From: Lachnospiraceae bacterium
GTDB lineage: Bacteria > Bacillota > Clostridia > Lachnospirales > Lachnospiraceae
Direction: 5' to 3'
DNA length: 58,137 nucleotides
Assembly (NCBI GenBank): GCA_024685005.1
Contig: JAIKWF010000080.1
Coordinates: forward strand, 1 to 58,137
The notes beneath the pieces were generated by a model. The model saw only the letters and a program-made list of their open reading frames with translations, did not search any database and was not told the DNA's origin. Of this stretch, positions 43,532 through 52,298 are shown one piece after another. The translations under genes were made by a program, and so were the position numbers. Every line of letters starts with the position of its first letter. Position 1 is the stretch's first letter.

Positions 43532-44371
43532 TCAAAGATCCAGTAAAAGCAGGGACAGATAGTAGATCAGAGGCGCGGTAACGATAACCGAATCGAACCG
43601 GTCCATGATCCCTCCGTGTCCCGGGATCAGATGGGAATAATCCTTCAGGTCATGATCTCTTTTGATACCGGAAGCTGCCAGATCACCTGCCTGACTGAGC
43701 ACTGCCCCGATGGCAGAGATCAGCGGGTAAGCCCATAAAATCTCGCTTCCCAGTCCCGCTGCCGGCAAAAAGATCTGCACTCCTTTTGCATACAGAAAAC
43801 CGATCAGCGCCGAACCGACAACGCCGCCCACGGCGCCTTCTATGGATTTCTTCGGGCTGAGGACCGGTGCCAGCTTATGTTTTCCGAAAAGCATGCCAAC
43901 GGCATAGGCACAGGTATCACATCCCCAGGATCCGCAAAAGATCAGCCATACCAAATACTGCCCCTGGGGCAGATTTCTGGTCTGATAGATATAAGATAAA
44001 AGGATCGGCGCATAGAAATACGAAAAAGCTGCCGCCATGATCTGTCCGGCCCTGTATCTGGGAAATGCCAGCACATAACAAAGCAGCATCCCCATCACAG
44101 TCAGGATGATCAAAAGGGTTCCATATTCCGAGAAGCATTCCTTTGTTCCGAAAAACAGCAGTCCGTAGTAAGCAACAATACCCACATACCCTACTGCTTC
44201 GGGAAGGGCGATCTTCTCATTTTTCGCTCTGACGTTGCATGCTCTGACCAGTTCAAAGAAACCGATCAGCGAGATCACCAGTAAAAACCCGGCTAAAACA
44301 CCACCGTTTACGATAATCACCGAAAGCAAAAGAGCCAATAATACGATTCCGCTGATCAGTCTTACCAGCAT
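43532..44371 (-). CDS. cdsA: Phosphatidate cytidylyltransferase
   Basis: 279 residues with about eight membrane helices. It makes CDP-diacylglycerol from phosphatidate and CTP. The C-terminal signature begins at SGIKRDHDLKDYSHLIPGHG and continues with GIMDRFDS. It lies between dxr and uppS in the usual order. Confidence 0.97.
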   Translation of the reverse strand: MLVRLISGIVLLALLLSVIIVNGGVLAGFLLVISLIGFFELVRACNVRAKNEKIALPEAVGYVGIVAYYGLLFFGTKECFSEYGTLLIILTVMGMLLCYVLAFPRYRAGQIMAAAFSYFYAPILLSYIYQTRNLPQGQYLVWLIFCGSWGCDTCAYAVGMLFGKHKLAPVLSPKKSIEGAVGGVVGSALIGFLYAKGVQIFLPAAGLGSEILWAYPLISAIGAVLSQAGDLAASGIKRDHDLKDYSHLIPGHGGIMDRFDSVIVTAPLIYYLSLLLLDL

Positions 44372-44399
44372 AGACTCTTTACCATTTCCTTTCGTTTTT

Positions 44400-45116
44400 C
44401 TACTCTTCTTTCAGGCCGCCGTATCTGCGGTCCCTGTTCCCATATGCTTCCACTGCCTTTTCAAGCTCTGCTTTATCAAAATCAGGCCAGTGAACAGGGG
44501 AAAAATAAAACTCCGAATAAGCCAGCTCCCAGAGCATAAAATTGGACAGTCGCTGCTCTCCGCTGGTCCGGATCAAAAGGTCCGGATCCGGGATATCCGC
44601 TGTATCCAGATAGCCGCCCACCAGCTGATCGCTGATCTCTTCCACGCTGACCTTTCCCTGTTTTACATCCTCACAAAGCCCCCGGATCCCGCGGACGATC
44701 TCATCCCGGCCGCCGTAATTTAAAGCGATCACGAAGGTAAGTCCGTCGTATCCGGCAGAAGCCTCCTCTAACTTTTGAATGCTCTCCTGCAGATCCGGCG
44801 CAAGTCCGGAGCGGTCTCCGATGACCCTGCAGCGCATATTGTTCTTTTTTGCCAGGTTCTGGCAGGTTTTCATATAATCCCGTAAAAGCTTCATCAGAGC
44901 CTCTACTTCATCCCCGGGTCTTCTCCAGTTTTCCGTGGAAAAAGCATAGACCGTAAGGTAACGGATCCCCAGTTCATGGGCGGCGCGACAGATGTTCTCC
45001 ACATTTTTTGCTCCGGCCACATGTCCTGCATTTCTCGGCAGTCCCTTGGCCTTTGCCCAGCGGCCGTTTCCGTCCAGAATAATGGCCACATGCTGCGGCA
45101 CTTTACATTTCTCCAT
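44400..45116 (-). CDS. uppS: Undecaprenyl diphosphate synthase
   Basis: 238 residues. This cis-prenyltransferase makes the C55 lipid carrier for cell-wall synthesis. HVAIILDGNGRWAKAKG (catalytic D15) and the closing RTSGEQRLSNFMLWE, then SEFYF, are signatures. It receives farnesyl diphosphate from IspA. An 89-base gap with a GC-rich inverted repeat separates it from frr. Confidence 0.98.
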   Translation of the reverse strand: MEKCKVPQHVAIILDGNGRWAKAKGLPRNAGHVAGAKNVENICRAAHELGIRYLTVYAFSTENWRRPGDEVEALMKLLRDYMKTCQNLAKKNNMRCRVIGDRSGLAPDLQESIQKLEEASAGYDGLTFVIALNYGGRDEIVRGIRGLCEDVKQGKVSVEEISDQLVGGYLDTADIPDPDLLIRTSGEQRLSNFMLWELAYSEFYFSPVHWPDFDKAELEKAVEAYGNRDRRYGGLKEE

Positions 45117-45205
45117 AAAAAGTCCTTTCCTTCAAGATGAAGAGGGAAAATCCCCCGCCCCGTGCGGCAGTCTTCTCCCTCTTGTCTTTGCTTTTTTCGG
45201 TTGTC

Positions 45206-45757
45206 TTATACGGTCATGATCTCTTTGGATTTCTCATCCACCAGACCGTCGATCTCCTTGATATACTTATCAGTCAGCTTCTGCAGCTCATCCTGCATAT
45301 CCTTGATCTCATCCTCGGAGATGTCCTCCTTGGAAAGCTTCTTTAAGGCATCGTTTCCGTCTCTTCTGATATTTCTGACGGCCACCTTGCCGTCTTCACC
45401 CTTTTTCTTAACGTCCTTAACCAGCTCTTTTCTGCGCTCTTCCGTAAGCTCCGGGAACACCAGGCGGATCACTGCGCCGTCGTTGGAAGGGGTGATTCCC
45501 ACATCGGAAGCCATGATAGCTTTTTCAATTTCCTTGATCAGGCTCTTTTCCCAGGGCGCGATCTGGATCATTCTCGGTTCGGGAACCGTTACGTTACCAA
45601 CCTGCTGCAGGGGTGTGGGCGTTCCGTAATAATCCACCTTCACCTTATCAAGCACGTGGGGATTTGCTCTTCCTGCCCGGATGGATGCATATTCGGACTT
45701 TAAGAACTCCACTGCCTTGGTCATTTTTTCATCATAGACTTTGATCTTCTCATTCAT
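45206..45757 (-). CDS. frr: Ribosome recycling factor
   Basis: 183 residues, standard length. Domain I is a three-helix bundle (SIRAGRANPHVLDKVKVDYY, LVFPELTEERRKELVKDVKK). Acting with EF-G, it splits post-termination ribosomes. GGAGGG precedes the ATG. It lies 40 bases after pyrH. Confidence 0.98.
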   Translation of the reverse strand: MNEKIKVYDEKMTKAVEFLKSEYASIRAGRANPHVLDKVKVDYYGTPTPLQQVGNVTVPEPRMIQIAPWEKSLIKEIEKAIMASDVGITPSNDGAVIRLVFPELTEERRKELVKDVKKKGEDGKVAVRNIRRDGNDALKKLSKEDISEDEIKDMQDELQKLTDKYIKEIDGLVDEKSKEIMTV

Positions 45758-45797
45758 GATAAACCCTCCGCTTTTCTGCTTATTCTGTTCCGGGGAC

Positions 45798-46499
45798 TCA
45801 ATCCACGGTCACTTCTGTTCCGGTAAAATTGCCGCTCATGGTATTGACGATACTGTTTGGCTCATCCAGTCCGAATACCAGCATGGAAATATGATTGTCT
45901 CTTGCCAGAATGGATGCTGTCATATCCATTACCTGCAGGTTCTGTGCAATGACCTCATCAATGGAGATCTTATCATACTTCTTTGCCGAAGGATCCTTTG
46001 CGGGATCGGCATTATATACGCCGTCAACGGCTTTTGCCAGAAGAATGGACTGTGCCTCCACCTCGATGGCTCTGAGTACGACTCCCGTATCCGTTGAAAA
46101 ATAAGGATGTCCGGTTCCGCCTGCGAAAAATACCACTTTCCCCTCTCCAAGGGCCGCTACTGCTTTATCCTTGGAAAAAAGTTCCGTAAAAGCACCTACG
46201 GAAAAGGGAGTAAAGATCTCTGTTTTCATACCTTCACTGCGGAAGATCTCCGATACATAGATACAGTTCATCACGGTTGCCAGCATTCCGATCTGGTCTG
46301 CTTTGCAGCGATCCATATTCTCGCTGGTCCTGCCCCGCCAGAAGTTGCCGCCTCCGATGACGATACCCACCTGGGTTCCGCTGCTGACAAGCTGCTGTAC
46401 CTGCTTTGCCACACCACGGACCGTGTCTTCGTCAAAACCTGTCTTTTTTTCTCCTGCCAGCGCTTCTCCGCTGAGCTTCAGTAATATTCTGTTTTTCAT
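45798..46499 (-). CDS. pyrH: UMP kinase
   Basis: 233 residues of the amino acid kinase fold. LLKLSGEALAGEKKTGFDED at the start, VIGGGNFWRG for the nucleotide loop and FFAGGTGHPYFSTDT near the UMP site are diagnostic. It makes UDP from UMP. CAGGAG lies 6 bases before the ATG. Confidence 0.98.
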   Translation of the reverse strand: MKNRILLKLSGEALAGEKKTGFDEDTVRGVAKQVQQLVSSGTQVGIVIGGGNFWRGRTSENMDRCKADQIGMLATVMNCIYVSEIFRSEGMKTEIFTPFSVGAFTELFSKDKAVAALGEGKVVFFAGGTGHPYFSTDTGVVLRAIEVEAQSILLAKAVDGVYNADPAKDPSAKKYDKISIDEVIAQNLQVMDMTASILARDNHISMLVFGLDEPNSIVNTMSGNFTGTEVTVD

Positions 46500-46519
46500 G
46501 ATCTTCTCCTGCTTTGGAT

Positions 46520-47611
46520 TTATTTTGCAAATCTGTCAAAGAACGAGCTGGGGCTGCTTTCCGCATAGCACTGGGAGCACATACCCTCGATGGCCGCACC
46601 GTTGTTGATCTGTACCGATTTGGATTTGATATTTCCCATAACGATGGCAGATGAATCCAGGATCACGGGGCCGTGTACATCGATATCTCCCTTCACCGCA
46701 CCTGCGATCACTGCGCTGGATGCAATGATGTTGCCGATGATCACGGAATCCTTGCCGATCTTGGCCGTACCGTCTGCCGTGATCTGTCCGCTGATCTGTG
46801 CCGCATCTGCAAATACTTCCGCTGCTTTGGCATCTCCCTTCAGATTACCGGAGACATTCAGCTTGCCAAGTGCCGTAACATTGCCCTCTACAACGCCCTG
46901 GATCTCAATGCTTCCTCTGGAAAGTACATCGCCCTTTACGGTCATGCACTTGGTGATCACCGCGCTTTCATCTACGGCATCCCCGTCCATATCTGCCTCC
47001 GTCAAAGGTTTTGACTCCGCAGGGCGGGCATTTTCCTGCACGTTTGCAGGCTCTTCGATCTTTGTTTCTTCCATCATTTCTTCCGGTGTCTGGATGGGCT
47101 TGTCCTCAAACTCCTCCACATCCGATACCGTTTCCTCCTTATTTACGATATTCGCGATATTCTTTAATTCATTGGCTGCCGCCTCAATGGGATCCGGTGC
47201 TGTTTCCTTTACAGCCTTCTCCTTCGGTGCTTCCGCTGCCACGGATGCCAGATTCAGATCCAGCTGCATCTGCTCACCGAATAAAGGCGCCTGCTTTCCG
47301 TCGGGTGAGATGGCATCCTCACCGCCCTCCTGCAGGATCCCTGCATCCTCCAGCGCCTTTGCAAGATCATCGGAAGGGAGCACGTCCATATCATCGCCCT
47401 GGCCGGCATCGCTCTTTTCTGCCTTCTGCTCAGCCTGCGCATCCTCTTTTTTATCCCGCTCCTGTTCTTCCTGTCCGGCAGACTCAGCCTGCGGCTGTGC
47501 ATCCTGCTGCGGACTTGCCTCCGCATCCTTCGCCTGCTCTGCGGTACCTTCCGTTGCAAGCTCATCTACTGCCATAGACAGATCTTCCTTTAAATCCTGA
47601 AAAAATCCCAT
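46520..47611 (-). CDS. Bactofilin with long acidic N-terminal region
   Basis: 363 residues, about twice the length of typical bactofilins. Residues 1-210 are acidic and Gln/Glu/Ala-rich with predicted disorder. The beta-helical bactofilin domain (about 215-345) is repetitive: MTVKGDVLSRGSIEIQGVVE, GNVTALGKLNVSGNLKGDAK, KGDIDVHGPVILDSSAIVMG. The C-terminus has a CSQC pair. Bactofilins polymerise without nucleotide and position cell-wall enzymes; the neighbouring polysaccharide deacetylase, 1 base away in the same operon, fits that role. The long acidic part may recruit partners. Confidence 0.88.
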   Translation of the reverse strand: MGFFQDLKEDLSMAVDELATEGTAEQAKDAEASPQQDAQPQAESAGQEEQERDKKEDAQAEQKAEKSDAGQGDDMDVLPSDDLAKALEDAGILQEGGEDAISPDGKQAPLFGEQMQLDLNLASVAAEAPKEKAVKETAPDPIEAAANELKNIANIVNKEETVSDVEEFEDKPIQTPEEMMEETKIEEPANVQENARPAESKPLTEADMDGDAVDESAVITKCMTVKGDVLSRGSIEIQGVVEGNVTALGKLNVSGNLKGDAKAAEVFADAAQISGQITADGTAKIGKDSVIIGNIIASSAVIAGAVKGDIDVHGPVILDSSAIVMGNIKSKSVQINNGAAIEGMCSQCYAESSPSSFFDRFAK

Positions 47612-47612
47612 A

Positions 47613-48548
47613 CTACTGTTCTCCTTCGTTGCTTAAATGATGAACCGATTCGAAATCCATATCCTCCGTAACCGGTAATACCTCAACATCATCCCGCCTT
47701 GTGATCTGCTGAAGGATGATGGAAAGTGCTTCCACTGTGGAATCCTTATCTGCCGCATCATGCATCAGAACCACTTCCGTTTCCTCTTTTCCGATCAGGG
47801 ATAAAACCCTGTCCGAAAGAGCTTTGGCACTCTGGGGCACCCCGGATGCATCTCCCGATACGATATTCCAGTCCAGATAATAGATATCCTGCTTTTCCAG
47901 ATAATCTGCCAGTTCCTGCATGGGAACGCTGCTCACATGATTCGAGCTCCCACCGGGGAATCTGTAAAACCGTGACCAGACACCTGTCTTTACATATAAA
48001 AGATCCTGCAGTTTTTCCAGATCCTGTTCAAAGGCCCGGGAGGATGCATAGATCTCATGATACTTATGGCTGTAGGAGTGCATTCCCAGGGTATGTCCCT
48101 CATCCACGATCCGCCGGTAAAGCTGATCGTAATACTCTCCTTCTTTTCCCGTTACAAAAAAGGTGGCCTTTACATCATACTCTGCCAAAACGTCCAGGAT
48201 CTTTCCCGTGTTGGGACTGGGGCCGTCATCAAAGGTCAGATAAACTTTGCATTTACGCTTCTCCTGCGCCCCGGTATCTTCTGTCCCGGCAGACTCTGCC
48301 TGTTCTTTGCTCCGGGTCTTTTCCGGCGCATTTCCCTTCGGCGGCGAATCGCTCCGGCTCTTTTCTTCCCGGATGCTGTCAAACTGCCTTGTCACGTCAT
48401 CCAGCCTTCGATTCAGGTTCCTGACCTGAAGGAATAAAACGGCTGTGCAAAGGATAGATGAAAAGAGCAGCAAAAATGTCACATACAGGATCATTTTTTT
48501 CAGCCGGTTCACCCTGGTCCGCCTTGTATTCTGCCTTTCTTCCGGCAT
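47613..48548 (-). CDS. Membrane-anchored polysaccharide deacetylase
   Basis: 311 residues from ATG 48548 with AAGGAG 6 bases upstream; the open frame to 48632 is unsupported. One membrane helix (about 19-41), a coiled or disordered linker (42-100), then a NodB domain with YLTFDDGPSPNTGKIL (D107, D108), the metal motif HSYSHKYHEI and RFPGGSSNHV. It removes acetyl groups, probably from peptidoglycan or a wall polysaccharide, outside the cell. It lies upstream of the bactofilin gene in one transcript. Confidence 0.92.
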   Translation of the reverse strand: MPEERQNTRRTRVNRLKKMILYVTFLLLFSSILCTAVLFLQVRNLNRRLDDVTRQFDSIREEKSRSDSPPKGNAPEKTRSKEQAESAGTEDTGAQEKRKCKVYLTFDDGPSPNTGKILDVLAEYDVKATFFVTGKEGEYYDQLYRRIVDEGHTLGMHSYSHKYHEIYASSRAFEQDLEKLQDLLYVKTGVWSRFYRFPGGSSNHVSSVPMQELADYLEKQDIYYLDWNIVSGDASGVPQSAKALSDRVLSLIGKEETEVVLMHDAADKDSTVEALSIILQQITRRDDVEVLPVTEDMDFESVHHLSNEGEQ

Positions 48549-48616
48549 GACTTCTCCTTCCGTTCTGTGCCTCCTTCGCCTAATCTGTGTAATTATAACA
48601 CAGTTTTCCGAATAAG

Positions 48617-48651
48617 AAAAGACGATGTTCATTGTCTTTTCATCGTCTTTT
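48617..48651 (-). terminator. kdgK-eda operon terminator
   Basis: On the minus strand GACGATG, loop AAAAGACAATGAA, CATCGTC is followed by TTTTC and preceded by AAAA. It lies 43 bases beyond the kdgK stop. Confidence 0.75.
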
Positions 48652-48693
48652 CCCGTTCATTCCGTTATGGTATTCATTTCAAAGAAGGGTTCT

Positions 48694-49728
48694 TTATCTC
48701 TGTACGCGTCCGGAGCCGTCACCCTCCATCAGTGCTTCCACTTCCGCTCTTGAGAACAGATTGAAATCGCCGGGGATGGTATGCTTCAGGGCAGATGCCG
48801 CAACCGCAAAGGAAAGTGCATCCTTGGGATCTTTTCCGTCAAGAAGACCGCAGATCATGCCTGCAGCGAAGGAATCGCCGCCGCCGATCCTGTCGACGAT
48901 GGGAGTGATCCTGTATTCTCTGCTGCAGAAGAACTCCTTGTTCTTTGCGTTATAAACGCAGCCGGACCAGCCGTTGTCTGAAGCGCTGTGGCTCACGCGC
49001 AAAGAAGATACGCATACTTCAAAGCCAAGCTCGTCTGCCATTTTTTCAAACATTCCCTTATAGCCCTCGGTATTCAGCTTGCCGGAAACCACATCATTGT
49101 TTTCGATCTCGTAACCAAGGACCTTAGCCGCATCTTCTTCGTTTCCGATGCAGACATCCACATACTCCATCAGAGGCCTCATCACGGACTGTGCCTTCTG
49201 ACTGGTCCAAAGCTTCTTGCGGAAGTTCAGATCGCAGGAAACCTTTACGTTATTTGCCTTTGCTGCCACCAGCGCTGCTTTTACCAGCTCCGCTGCGCTG
49301 TCAGAGACAGCGGGGGTGATTCCGGTAAAGTGGAACCAGTCCGCATCCTTCATAATGGCATCAAAGTCAAACTCTTCTTTGCCTGCAGTTGCAATGGAAG
49401 AACCTGCTCTGTCATAGATCACCTTGGAAGGGCGCATGGCAGAACCGGATTCCAGATAGTAAATACCAAGGCGCTCACCGCATCTTGCAATATGCTCCGT
49501 TCCCACGCCGTATGTTCGAAGGGCATTGACTGCCGAATCTCCGATCTCGTTTTGCGGAACAGCCGATACAAACTCCGCATCATATCCGTAGTTGGATAAT
49601 GAAACAGCCACATTCGCCTCACCGCCGCCATAGCAGACATCAAAGGACTGGGACTGTACAAATCTTCTGTGCTCCGGTGTGGAAAGCCTGAGCATGATCT
49701 CACCCATGGTTACGATTTTTCGACTCAT
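48694..49728 (-). CDS. kdgK: 2-Dehydro-3-deoxygluconokinase (PfkB family)
   Basis: 344 residues. PfkB-type kinase: the N-terminal GEIMLRLSTPEHRRFVQSQS with GGGEANVAVSLSNYG, and the catalytic Asp in RIGGGDSFAAGMICGLLDG. The neighbouring KDPG aldolase gene and the divergent glucuronate isomerase gene point to KDG (2-keto-3-deoxygluconate) as substrate, giving KDPG. It is 83 bases after eda. Confidence 0.92.
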   Translation of the reverse strand: MSRKIVTMGEIMLRLSTPEHRRFVQSQSFDVCYGGGEANVAVSLSNYGYDAEFVSAVPQNEIGDSAVNALRTYGVGTEHIARCGERLGIYYLESGSAMRPSKVIYDRAGSSIATAGKEEFDFDAIMKDADWFHFTGITPAVSDSAAELVKAALVAAKANNVKVSCDLNFRKKLWTSQKAQSVMRPLMEYVDVCIGNEEDAAKVLGYEIENNDVVSGKLNTEGYKGMFEKMADELGFEVCVSSLRVSHSASDNGWSGCVYNAKNKEFFCSREYRITPIVDRIGGGDSFAAGMICGLLDGKDPKDALSFAVAASALKHTIPGDFNLFSRAEVEALMEGDGSGRVQR

Positions 49729-49811
49729 ATCTCATTCTCCTTTTCTTTTTCCTGAATTCAAAAATGTTGATGACTGATGATTCCTGTTATTCCTGTTTTT
49801 TCAAATGTGTT

Positions 49812-50441
49812 TCAGATACTGTCCACCAGCTCCCGTGCTTCCTTGCAAAGCTTGCGGATGGTGTCATAATCACCTTCCTTCAAAAGGGCTTTGGAGATCA
49901 TCCAGCTTCCGCCGCAGGCAAAGATCTTATCAAAGGAAAGATATTCTTTGATGTTTCCTGCGTTGATACCGCCGGTGGGCATAAATCTCACTGCGCCGTA
50001 AGGTGCGCTCAGCGCCTTGATCATCTTCAGGCCCCCTGCTGCCTCTGCCGGGAAAAACTTCACATGGTCAAGTCCCAGAGAAAGGGCACCCTGCAGCTCG
50101 GAAGGAGTAATGATGCCGGGAAAAATGACCGCATTTTTCGAAAGTGCATAAGATGTTACTTCCCTGTCAAATCCCGGACTTACCAGGAATTTCGCTCCTG
50201 CAGCCAGTGCATTATCCACCTGCTCCTTTGTAAGGACCGTTCCTGCTCCTGTAATGATCTCAGGATACATTTGGCTCATGGCGCGGATGGCATCTGCCGC
50301 TGCCGCCGTACGGAAGGTGATCTCCGCACATCCGATCCCGGTTTCAAGCAAAATCTCCGAAATGGGATCCACCTGATTGACATCGGTGATCTCTAACACC
50401 GGTACCAGTCTTTTTTTGGCAAGTTCTTCTGTAATATTCAT
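49812..50441 (-). CDS. eda: KDPG aldolase
   Basis: 209 residues from ATG 50441 with AGGAGAG upstream; the frame to 50558 is unsupported and would swallow the divergent promoter. A TIM barrel with Glu in RLVPVLEITD, a phosphate loop in MPTGGINAGN and Schiff-base Lys in LDHVKFFPAEAAGG. It splits 2-keto-3-deoxy-6-phosphogluconate into pyruvate and glyceraldehyde-3-phosphate; bifunctional forms also cleave hydroxyketoglutarate. Confidence 0.95.
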   Translation of the reverse strand: MNITEELAKKRLVPVLEITDVNQVDPISEILLETGIGCAEITFRTAAAADAIRAMSQMYPEIITGAGTVLTKEQVDNALAAGAKFLVSPGFDREVTSYALSKNAVIFPGIITPSELQGALSLGLDHVKFFPAEAAGGLKMIKALSAPYGAVRFMPTGGINAGNIKEYLSFDKIFACGGSWMISKALLKEGDYDTIRKLCKEARELVDSI

Positions 50442-50533
50442 GGCAATCTCTCCTGTTCTTTTTCCGATAGTTCCTATTGAAATCATTATAACTTTTCTTG
50501 CACTGACATGCTTTGGAAATCGTAGCCAATATA

Positions 50534-50593
50534 TTGCAAAACCTGTACCATCTTGCAATAACTGTTTATCCCCGTTATGGATTTTACTATAAT
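50534..50593 (+). promoter_or_regulatory. uxaC promoter with AraC-type direct repeats
   Basis: TTGCAAAACCTG (50534-50545) and TTGCAATAACTG (50553-50564) are direct repeats 19 bp apart. The -10 TATAAT is at 50588-50593, with a weak -35 (TTTATC-like, about 50565-50570), so the proximal repeat covers roughly -47 to -36 and would let an AraC-type activator contact RNA polymerase. The divergent eda promoter shows TTATAATG near 50485 on the minus strand. Confidence 0.68.
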
Positions 50594-50678
50594 ATCACCA
50601 TACCATTCCTATTTTACTGTAAATTTGAAAAATGTGCACCCCGCACATTTTCACCCAAATCCAATGGAGCGTAAAACT

Positions 50679-52079
50679 ATGAAAGATTTTATGGACAAAG
50701 ATTTCCTTCTCAAGACACAGACCGCATCTTTTCTGTATCATACCTATGCTGAAAAGATGCCCATCATCGACTATCACTGCCACATTCCCGCCAAGGACAT
50801 TGCAGAAGATGTGCATTTTTCGGATCTGACAGAGCTTTGGCTCAATGCTGACCATTATAAATGGCGTCTTATGCGGGCAGCAGGCATCGATGAAAGCCTG
50901 ATCACCGGAGACAGCGATCATTACGATCGTTTCCTTGCTTTTGTAAAAACGCTGGAAACAGCCATCGGCAATCCGCTGTATCACTGGAGTCACCTGGAAC
51001 TGAAAAACTATTTCGGTATCGATCTTCCCATCACCACCGACAATGCCAAAGAGATCTGGGACCGCAGCAAAGAGGCCCTGAGTTCCCCTGATATGAGTGC
51101 AAAAAATCTCATCCGCAATTCCAATGTGGAGATTCTGTGTACCACCGACGATCCGGTGGATGATCTGGCCTATCACAGGATCATAAAGGAAGATCCGGAT
51201 TTTTCCGTAACAGTACTGCCCGCCTTCCGTCCCGACAAAGCCGTAAACATCGACAAAGCAGGCTTTGTGGAATATCTGGAAAAGTTAGCAAAGGTAACCG
51301 GCTTTTCCATCGGCTGTCTGGAGGATGTTGAAAAAGCTCTCCTTTCCCGGATCGAGTATTTTCACGATAACGGATGCCGCATCTCCGATCACGGTCTGGA
51401 CCATGTGGTTTATCAGGAGATGTCAAAGGAAGATGTGGACAAAGCACTGAAGAAAGCCCTGGCTGGGGAGGCGCTTACCGCCGAAGAGATCCGCGGTTAT
51501 CAGACACATGTCCTTTGCTTTTTATCCGGAGAGTACAAAAGACGCGGCTGGGTATCCCAGCTTCACTACGGCTGCAGCCGGAACAACAACACGCCTATGT
51601 TTAAAGCATTGGGACCGGATTCCGGATACGATGCCATCATGCCTGCTTCCACAGACAGCGATCTGATCCGTTTCATGGATTGCCTTGAAACCACAGACAG
51701 ACTGCCCAAAACCATCGTATACAGCTTAAATCCCAATGACAATGCTCTCATTGACACCATCGTTTCCTGCTATCAGAAAGGTCCTGCTAAATGCAGGATT
51801 CAGCACGGCATTGCCTGGTGGTTCAATGATCACGAACCCGGCATCAGACAGCATATGATCACCCTGGCAGCCAACACCCACCTGGGAAGCTTTATCGGTA
51901 TGCTGACGGATTCCAGAAGCTTTGTTTCCTACACAAGGCATGAATACTTCAGACGGATCCTCTGTGATCTCATCGGTGATCTGGTGGAAAGCGGCCAGTA
52001 TCCCTATGATGAAAAAAGACTGCAGACCATTGTGGAAGGGATCTGCTACTACAACGCAAAAGAATACTTCGGATTTTGA
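50679..52079 (+). CDS. uxaC: Glucuronate/galacturonate isomerase
   Basis: 466 residues from ATG 50679 with GGAG 9 bases upstream; the frame to 50577 overlaps promoter elements. It belongs to the amidohydrolase superfamily with metal motif DYHCHIPAKDIAED (31-44). It converts D-glucuronate to fructuronate or D-galacturonate to tagaturonate, the first step of hexuronate use, feeding KdgK and Eda. The reductase and dehydratase steps (UxuA/UxuB or UxaA/UxaB) are not in this window. Confidence 0.95.
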   Translation: MKDFMDKDFLLKTQTASFLYHTYAEKMPIIDYHCHIPAKDIAEDVHFSDLTELWLNADHYKWRLMRAAGIDESLITGDSDHYDRFLAFVKTLETAIGNPLYHWSHLELKNYFGIDLPITTDNAKEIWDRSKEALSSPDMSAKNLIRNSNVEILCTTDDPVDDLAYHRIIKEDPDFSVTVLPAFRPDKAVNIDKAGFVEYLEKLAKVTGFSIGCLEDVEKALLSRIEYFHDNGCRISDHGLDHVVYQEMSKEDVDKALKKALAGEALTAEEIRGYQTHVLCFLSGEYKRRGWVSQLHYGCSRNNNTPMFKALGPDSGYDAIMPASTDSDLIRFMDCLETTDRLPKTIVYSLNPNDNALIDTIVSCYQKGPAKCRIQHGIAWWFNDHEPGIRQHMITLAANTHLGSFIGMLTDSRSFVSYTRHEYFRRILCDLIGDLVESGQYPYDEKRLQTIVEGICYYNAKEYFGF

Positions 52080-52099
52080 ATGCCTCTATGTTAAAAGGG

Positions 52100-52135
52100 C
52101 CGGCCTGCATCCTCTGCAGGCCGGTTCTTTTTTTC
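52100..52135 (+). terminator. uxaC terminator
   Basis: CCGGCCTGCA, loop TCCTC, TGCAGGCCGG, then TTCTTTTTTT: a perfect 10-bp stem 20 bases after the uxaC stop. Confidence 0.95.
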
Positions 52136-52206
52136 TGTCATTGTGATCCGCTGATATCCCCGCATATACCAGCACGCTTGCGGAGCATGCTTCCTGCGCA
52201 ATCACA

Positions 52207-52235
52207 TTGCAAAAGCTGTTGTAATTTGTTATAGT
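52207..52235 (+). promoter_or_regulatory. araC promoter with embedded TTGCAA motif
   Basis: TTGCAA (52207-52212), 17 bases, TATAGT (52230-52235). The -35 is part of TTGCAAAAGCTG, the same 12-bp motif as the two uxaC repeats, so the regulator could block its own promoter. Confidence 0.7.
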
Positions 52236-52298
52236 TGTCCCAGCAGAATAATCTAACGTAAATGCCTGCCCGTACGAGGCAGGATCAGGGGTGAAGCT

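Noticed and set aside
45130-45200. GC-rich inverted repeat between frr and uppS as terminator
   Set aside because: AGAGGGA/TCCCTCT pairs over a long loop without a T-run in the transcribed direction; frr and uppS are normally cotranscribed.
46590-47600. 336-codon plus-strand Ser/Ala-rich frame
   Set aside because: Antisense to the low-complexity bactofilin gene, with no ribosome binding site.
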